From an uncultured Opitutaceae bacterium (GTDB lineage Bacteria; Verrucomicrobiota; Verrucomicrobiae; Opitutales; Opitutaceae), in the NCBI GenBank assembly GCA_946482625.1, contig CAMLSH010000099.1, forward strand, positions 1 to 9,829: a stretch of DNA of 9,829 bases, given 5' to 3'. The position numbers and the translations under genes are program-made. Below are positions 6,164 through 9,829 of this stretch, piece by piece; the stretch's first letter is position 1; every line of letters starts with the position of its first letter. The notes beneath the pieces were generated by a model. The model saw only the letters and a list, made by a program, of their open reading frames with translations, had not been told where the DNA came from and searched no databases.

Positions 6164-7705
6164 TTAAAACGCCAGCATGGACTGGCCTGCTTTAAGGAAC
6201 TTGGCCTTACGGATGGGCTCGGAGTTGCCGACGATTTTGACGGCTTGGGCTCCGGCGAGCTGGCCCATGAATGTGGCGAGATTGAGCGGGAGTCCGCTGA
6301 CGGCGGCGAGCGACGCGGCGGCGCAGAAGGCGTCACCGGCACCGAGGGTGTCGACGACGGTACGCTCGAATGGCGCGCAGGCGCAGAGTTCTTTCTGGCA
6401 GTTGCGGCCGAGCGTTTGTGTGGCGCCGCGGGTGAGCCAAGCGTATCGGCTGTTCAACTGCGAAGCGAGGGCCGTGAGTTCGTTCCCGAAGTCGATGTCT
6501 CGGCGGCCGACGGCGAGATTCATCTCGGCCTGATCGAGTGAGAAGGCGTCGGCGCGGCTATAGCGGCGGGTGAGAATGTTGAAGCCGTGGTTGTTGGAAT
6601 TGGTCTGGCAGTTTACGGCGAGAAACTTGGCGCGCTGCTGGACGTAAACGCGCACGAGATCTTCCATGAGGCCGTGGCCGAAATCCATCACGAGGACCAG
6701 GTCATAGTCGTCGATTTGATCGGCGATGCGTTCGAGGACTGAATACTGGAGTGCCTCTTTTGGAGCGCGCTTGTTGATGTAGTTAACGGAAAAAAGCTTT
6801 TGGAGCTCTTTGCCCTCGTGGCGCGGTTCGACGAAGCGCTGCTTCACGATAGTGGTGAAATCGTCGGAGCGGACGATGTCCTGCTCGTGAGGCTGCATGT
6901 ACTGCGAGAGTTCGGCTTCGAGCCAGGGCTCGTTGCCTGCGAGGCTGATGAGCTTCACGTGCGGCGTGAATTCGCGGAGGTGGCGGAAGACAGCAAGCGC
7001 GCCACCGGCCTGCATTTCGTCGGAGACATGGCGGCCGGAGAGAATGCGGTTTTTCGAGGTGAGCCCTTGGACTTCGAGCGTGGTGTACTTGTCGAAGATG
7101 ATGTCGCCGACGACGAGCACGCGGAGCTGCGAGAAGTTGTCCACGATCTCGCGGAATTTCGTCGCAGAGCAGGTTTTGGCGACGTCCTGACAGAACGCTT
7201 TCACGTCGGCCGGGTAGGGGTCGAAGTGGTCGTTGAGCAGGCGTGTGGAGCTGAAAACTATCGAGCCGACGTAGCGCATTTCTCCGCCGACGCGTTTCAC
7301 GGCGGTGACGTCGTCGGCGATGTTGCCGGTCACGTCGTTGCTCTGGTTTTCGTACTCGCGGCCTTTGCAGTAGTAGTGAGCGCGCACGCATTCGATGGCT
7401 TCGACGGCGGCGGCGAAAGGGATGATGACAACGTAGTCCACGCAGCCGAGCGCGGCGAGCCAGCGGGAGCGGAGGGCGTCGTTGAAGTAGGGGCGGCCCG
7501 GGCCTTTGTTGACGAATTTCTCTCCCGTAATCGTGACAACGAGGATGTCGCCGAGCGCCTTGGCTTCCTCGAAGTGAACGATGTGGCCGGGGTGGACCAT
7601 GTCGAAGGTGCCGTGGCAGTGGACGATCTTTTTGCCCGAGGCGCGCAGAGCTTCGAAGCGCGACGGCGCTTCAGTGTAGGAGAGGATTTTTGAGTTAACG
7701 AGCAT
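6164..7705 (-). CDS. HldE-like bifunctional nucleotidyltransferase/PfkB sugar kinase, reversed domain order
   Basis: A 513-residue fusion. Residues about 20-160 are a cytidylyltransferase-like domain with the nucleotide motif HGTFDMVHPGH (31-41), KGPGRP (67-72), YCKGREYEN (112-120) and the FSSTRLLN segment (151-158). Residues about 185-513 are a PfkB/ribokinase domain: VVGDIIFDKY (198-207) at its start, AGGALAV (233-239), and DTLGAGDAF (452-460) with catalytic base Asp458 and the anion hole. In E. coli HldE the kinase comes first and the nucleotidyltransferase second; here the order is swapped. The usual GGxxxN Asn near residue 238 reads Ala. Expected role: phosphorylate a heptose (or similar) phosphate at C1 and then transfer a nucleotide to give the NDP-sugar. 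I chose the ATG at 7705; the frame runs 28 codons further, but that would overlap the upstream gene. AGGA lies 10 nt before this ATG, the best ribosome binding site in the cluster. The gap to the upstream stop is 20 nt. Confidence 0.9.
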   Translation of the reverse strand: MLVNSKILSYTEAPSRFEALRASGKKIVHCHGTFDMVHPGHIVHFEEAKALGDILVVTITGEKFVNKGPGRPYFNDALRSRWLAALGCVDYVVIIPFAAAVEAIECVRAHYYCKGREYENQSNDVTGNIADDVTAVKRVGGEMRYVGSIVFSSTRLLNDHFDPYPADVKAFCQDVAKTCSATKFREIVDNFSQLRVLVVGDIIFDKYTTLEVQGLTSKNRILSGRHVSDEMQAGGALAVFRHLREFTPHVKLISLAGNEPWLEAELSQYMQPHEQDIVRSDDFTTIVKQRFVEPRHEGKELQKLFSVNYINKRAPKEALQYSVLERIADQIDDYDLVLVMDFGHGLMEDLVRVYVQQRAKFLAVNCQTNSNNHGFNILTRRYSRADAFSLDQAEMNLAVGRRDIDFGNELTALASQLNSRYAWLTRGATQTLGRNCQKELCACAPFERTVVDTLGAGDAFCAAASLAAVSGLPLNLATFMGQLAGAQAVKIVGNSEPIRKAKFLKAGQSMLAF

Positions 7706-7725
7706 GGCCGGGGATTCCTGCGAGT

Positions 7726-8724
7726 TCAGGCTTTGTGAATGTAGTCGAACGGCTGTTGCTGGATTTCTTCGAACTGCTCGTCGATCCACGCGATGGTTTC
7801 GCGCACGCCCTCTTCGAGGGCGACGGTGTCGGACCAGCCGAGCGTGGTGCGGGCCTTTTTGCTATCGAGCAGGTAGGCGGCGTCTTTGCCGGGACGGTCT
7901 TCGCTGACGTTCACGACTGCGTTGAAGTCGGCGCCCATCATGCGGCAAGTCATCTCGACGAGTTCGCGGATGGAGACGAAGCGTGGCGTGGAAAGGTGGT
8001 AGGTTTCGCCGATGGGCGCCTGCTTCGCGATCGCGAGGGTGGCTTTGGCGACATCGTCGATGTGGATGAATGAGCGCACCGAGTGGCCGCCGCCGTGGAG
8101 GCTGAGCTTCTGGCCGAGTTTGATGAAAAGGATCGTGCGTGGGATGATGCGGTAGAGCTGTTGGCCGGGGCCGTAGACATTGGCGGCGCGGGTCCAGGCG
8201 ACGGGAAATTTGTACTGCTGCACGAAGGTCCGCAGGTGCAGGTCGCACGCGGCGCGCGAGGCGGCGTAGGGCGTGCTCGGGTTAAATGGCGCGGTCTCGT
8301 CGATCAGGCCGGAGGTACTGCCGTAGACTTCGGGCGTGCCGACGTGGACGTATTTTTCGAGCCAGGTGCGTTTACGGAGTTCGTCGTGGAAGAGGACGTT
8401 GCCGACCACGTTGGTCTGATACCAGTGGCCGGGTTGCAGCCAGCTTTGCGCGACCATGCCTTGCGCGAGGAAGTTCACGACCCAGGCGGGCTTGAACTCG
8501 TCGAGCGCGGCCATGAGGCGCGGGAGGTCGTGATTGATGTCGGCCTGGACGAAGAGGAAGCGTTTCTGCTTTTCCGAATCGAGCCAGCGATAGGGCAGGA
8601 AGCAGCGGGCGGGTTCGACCGAGCGGCTTGTACCCAAAACTTCGAGACCCTGCTCAAGACAATACCGCACGAAGGCGGCCCCTGAGAATGAATTACTGCC
8701 GACGACGGCGATGCGTCCGTTCAT
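7726..8724 (-). CDS. Extended SDR, RmlB/GDP-mannose-dehydratase-like, with altered catalytic residues
   Basis: A 332-residue extended SDR. The cofactor loop VVGSNSFSG (7-15) keeps glycines 9 and 15 but has Ser where the middle Gly usually lies. VNFLAQGMVAQSW (83-95), NVVGNVLF (105-112), ANVYGPGQQLYRIIPR (181-196) and RSFIHIDDVAKA (217-228) are typical of dTDP-glucose 4,6-dehydratase-like enzymes. Two active-site departures are visible: the dehydratase triad TDE reads TPE (130-132), and the YxxxK motif reads YAASR (153-157), with Arg for Lys. Both codons were checked in the DNA (CCC and CGC). The protein is full length and otherwise well conserved, so it is probably functional but not a classical 4,6-dehydratase. 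It may be an epimerase, a reductase, or a family where Arg replaces Lys. It starts 15 nt after the SIS gene stop. Its leader is T-rich, then CCCCTC, and lacks a Shine-Dalgarno match. Confidence 0.88.
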   Translation of the reverse strand: MNGRIAVVGSNSFSGAAFVRYCLEQGLEVLGTSRSVEPARCFLPYRWLDSEKQKRFLFVQADINHDLPRLMAALDEFKPAWVVNFLAQGMVAQSWLQPGHWYQTNVVGNVLFHDELRKRTWLEKYVHVGTPEVYGSTSGLIDETAPFNPSTPYAASRAACDLHLRTFVQQYKFPVAWTRAANVYGPGQQLYRIIPRTILFIKLGQKLSLHGGGHSVRSFIHIDDVAKATLAIAKQAPIGETYHLSTPRFVSIRELVEMTCRMMGADFNAVVNVSEDRPGKDAAYLLDSKKARTTLGWSDTVALEEGVRETIAWIDEQFEEIQQQPFDYIHKA

Positions 8725-8739
8725 ATGAGGGGATAAAAA

Positions 8740-9372
8740 TTACGGGTGATTATTGCGCAGCCACTGCATGCACATGTGACCGACCATCATCTGGAGATCT
8801 TCGGCGACCTGCATGTCGTGCACGGGGAAATAAATGGGGTGATCGGCGAGGGTGAGGCATTTGCCGCCGCTGAAGCCGAGGACGGCGAAACTGTTCATAC
8901 CGAGTTCGCGCGCTTTTTCGAGGGCTTTGACGATGTTCGGCGAATTGCCGCTGCCGGAGAAAACGATGAGCACGTCACCTGCGCGGGCGTGAACCTCGAG
9001 TTGTTGCGAGAACACGGCGTCGTAGCCGACGTCGTTGGCGAGGCAGGTCATGACGGCGGCGTTGGCGGGAAGCGCGTGAACGCGGAGGCCGCGACCGGCG
9101 ATTTTGTCGACGCCGTAAAGAAGATCGTTCGCGAGATGGATCGCGTTGGCGGCGCTGCCGCCGTTGCCGCAGAGAAACACGCCGCGACCTTCTTTCCAGC
9201 AGTGCTGAAGCGTGCGGGCGAGCAGCTCGACGTTACGCCAGTCGTGGCTGTGCAACGCGCTTTCCAGGGATTTTTGATACGCGGCGACGAAGGCAGGGAC
9301 GGAACTCTTCGCGCTGCGATTGGCGGTGCGAAGTGGATTTTTGAAGATGCGGGAAACGACTTTGGATTTCAT
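8740..9372 (-). CDS. SIS-domain phosphosugar isomerase, GmhA-like
   Basis: A 210-residue protein, somewhat longer than the usual ~190-residue GmhA, with a basic N-terminal extension (residues 1-25) before the helical start. The SIS phosphate-binding loop is CGNGGSAANA (68-77), and FSGSGNSPN (138-146) is the second conserved loop. GmhA converts sedoheptulose 7-phosphate to glycero-manno-heptose 7-phosphate, the first step of NDP-heptose synthesis; its place at the head of this operon supports a similar role. By memory alignment, E. coli GmhA Glu65 falls at Asp83 (LANDLL), and the catalytic His180 region reads VAEDLQMMVGH (189-199) without His at that position, so the exact reaction may differ. 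DiaA-like regulators share the fold but are less likely given the neighbours. It is the first gene after the 368-bp gene-free region. No Shine-Dalgarno sequence precedes the ATG, so a start further inside, near residue 25, is possible. Confidence 0.85.
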   Translation of the reverse strand: MKSKVVSRIFKNPLRTANRSAKSSVPAFVAAYQKSLESALHSHDWRNVELLARTLQHCWKEGRGVFLCGNGGSAANAIHLANDLLYGVDKIAGRGLRVHALPANAAVMTCLANDVGYDAVFSQQLEVHARAGDVLIVFSGSGNSPNIVKALEKARELGMNSFAVLGFSGGKCLTLADHPIYFPVHDMQVAEDLQMMVGHMCMQWLRNNHP

Positions 9373-9468
9373 GCGAGCAGGGGGTTGAGGTCGGCGCGTA
9401 GAGACTGATGCAGGCTCTATTTAGCAGCCGTGGTGCTAGCTGAAGTAACGACTCCGCAACTCGCTTAT

Positions 9469-9513
9469 TTAGAGCTGATTAAAGATGATAAAAATATAAG
9501 GACTTCTCCTCAT
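9469..9513 (-). promoter_or_regulatory. Candidate promoter region of the sugar operon
   Basis: On the minus strand this AT-rich segment reads CTTATATTTTTATCATCTTT over 9481-9500. The TATCAT (complement of 9485-9490) differs from the -10 consensus by one base. A TTGACA-like -35 is not found at the expected distance (ATGAGG lies there), so the assignment rests mainly on base composition and position. If correct, transcription would leave a leader of roughly 100 nt before the SIS gene. Confidence 0.28.
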
Positions 9514-9542
9514 TGATGGAAATGGAGGCCGATTCGGTGGCT

Positions 9543-9575
9543 CCCGGAAAAAACTGCCTAGCATGGATTTCCGGG
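9543..9575. repeat. Inverted repeat, 8-bp arms, upstream of the candidate promoter
   Basis: The arms CCCGGAAA (9543-9550) and TTTCCGGG (9568-9575) are perfect reverse complements separated by 17 bp. The spacing and symmetry would suit binding by a dimeric regulator just upstream of the AT-rich segment, or a hairpin if the stretch is transcribed. Six A residues at 9548-9553 overlap the left arm. It does not look like a standard terminator because no T-run follows a closed stem. Confidence 0.45.
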
Positions 9576-9623
9576 GTGTAGACAGACGCTTAAGGAAGGG
9601 CGGCGCGCGGCGGAATCGGCGGC

Positions 9624-9641
9624 GCGATCTGGGGAGATCGC
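9624..9641. repeat. Short hairpin, 7-bp stem with GGGG loop
   Basis: GCGATCT (9624-9630) and AGATCGC (9635-9641) are perfect reverse complements around a 4-nt loop. It lies 25 nt beyond the terminator T-run and has no T-run itself. It could be a second structure stabilising the 3' end of the upstream transcript, or chance in GC-rich DNA. Confidence 0.35.
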
Positions 9642-9666
9642 CTGAGGGATCGTGGCATGCGGGCAC

Positions 9667-9699
9667 AAAAAAGGCGGGCGGATAAACCGCCCGCATTTT
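9667..9699 (-). terminator. Rho-independent terminator of the upstream gene, possibly bidirectional
   Basis: A perfect 8-bp GC stem, GCGGGCGG (9674-9681) and CCGCCCGC (9687-9694), closes a 5-nt loop. On the minus strand it is followed by six T residues (A-run at 9667-9672), the expected form for ending the transcript of the gene that stops at 9741. On the plus strand the stem is followed by TTTT (9696-9699), so it may also act on antisense transcripts. It separates that gene from the sugar operon. Confidence 0.85.
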
Positions 9700-9740
9700 G
9701 GCGTAGAAAGACTGTGGCAGGCGCGCGGGACGCTGACTGT

Positions 9741-9829
9741 TCAGGGCACTGGATTGCCCCACTCGTCGGTTTTTGCGCCGGTGTTTTCGAAGCAGTTGAT
9801 CATCTCGATCGAGCTCACGTGGCTGATCA
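9741..9829 (-). CDS. C-terminal end of an unidentified upstream gene (partial)
   Basis: The minus strand reads 28 codons ending in TGA (complement of 9741-9743): ISHVSSIEMINCFENTGA then KTDEWGNPVP. Most third positions are G or C (about 23 of 28), as in the neighbouring real genes, and a strong terminator follows 41 nt later. I therefore take this as a true gene end rather than chance. The tail with DEWGNP loosely recalls C-termini of pseudopilin-like proteins, but that is weak and I do not assign a function. The gene enters the window from the right, on the same strand as the sugar operon but in a separate transcription unit. Confidence 0.65.
   Translation of the reverse strand, partial: ISHVSSIEMINCFENTGAKTDEWGNPVP

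Larger units (their letters stand above)
9373..9740. other. Gene-free region between two transcription units
   Basis: This 368-bp stretch lies between the stop of the upstream gene and the start of the SIS gene. It holds an intrinsic terminator (9667-9699), a 7-bp hairpin (9624-9641), an 8-bp inverted repeat (9543-9575) and an AT-rich stretch (9469-9500). Its right part is GC-rich while about 9420-9500 is much lower in GC than the genes. A 97-codon open frame on the minus strand (9469-9762) crosses it, but that frame runs through the terminator hairpin and is rich in Arg/Pro/Ser, so it is not believed to be a gene. No tRNA, CRISPR or insertion-sequence end is seen. Confidence 0.6.

Noticed and set aside
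7706..7789. 28-codon upstream extension of the HldE-like frame
   Set aside because: It would overlap the end of the RmlB-like SDR, and an AGGA site lies correctly placed before the internal ATG.
9373..9740. Possible ops/JUMPstart antitermination element, sigma-54 promoter or riboswitch before the operon
   Set aside because: No GGCGGTAG-type ops sequence, no TGGCAC-N5-TTGC match and no recognisable riboswitch core were found by reading both strands.
9469..9762. 97-codon minus-strand open frame in the gene-free region
   Set aside because: It runs through the terminator hairpin and the end of the upstream gene in another frame, and its composition is Arg/Pro/Ser-rich without motifs.
1..9829. 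Insertion sequences, CRISPR arrays, tRNA or rRNA genes
   Set aside because: No transposase-like protein, terminal repeats, spaced direct repeats or tRNA-like cloverleaf sequence were seen.

Overview
The window holds most of one minus-strand gene cluster from a GC-rich bacterium. The cluster makes and modifies an activated sugar, most likely a heptose or similar sugar for a surface polysaccharide. The predicted enzymes (phosphoheptose-isomerase-like SIS protein, HldE-like kinase/nucleotidyltransferase, extended SDR enzymes) are typical of LPS, O-antigen or capsule loci of Gram-negative bacteria. I cannot name the taxon. High GC, strong G/C third positions and a lack of Shine-Dalgarno sites in the gene leaders would fit Verrucomicrobiota (for example Opitutaceae), but that is a guess.

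Layout in order of transcription (right to left). At the right edge (9741-9829) is the tail of an unidentified upstream gene, closed by an intrinsic terminator at 9667-9699. A 368-bp gene-free region (9373-9740) follows, with two further inverted repeats and an AT-rich stretch that probably contains the promoter. Then come eight closely packed genes: SIS sugar-phosphate isomerase (8740-9372), extended SDR epimerase/dehydratase-like protein (7726-8724), an HldE-like fusion in reversed domain order (6164-7705), a second SDR (5187-6131), a zinc-type alcohol dehydrogenase (4105-5148), the N- and C-terminal halves of a transketolase as separate genes (3248-4105 and 2313-3251), a HAD phosphatase/APH kinase fusion (703-2316), and a SAM methyltransferase (30-692). 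A ninth gene probably begins at position 25 and runs off the left edge. Gaps are 4 to 38 nt, and the dehydrogenase-transketolase-HAD/APH block is joined by 1- to 4-nt start/stop overlaps.

How the genes may work together (inference): the transketolase pair makes a ketose phosphate such as sedoheptulose 7-phosphate. The SIS protein isomerises it, the PfkB half of the fusion phosphorylates C1, the HAD domain removes the distal phosphate, and the nucleotidyltransferase half activates the sugar. The two SDRs and the dehydrogenase then oxidise, epimerise or reduce it, and the methyltransferase caps it. Several enzymes depart from textbook active sites (SIS protein, RmlB-like SDR, dehydrogenase), and two are unusual fusions. 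The product is therefore probably not standard ADP-L-glycero-D-manno-heptose. Long open frames on the plus strand are antisense shadows of GC-rich coding sequence.
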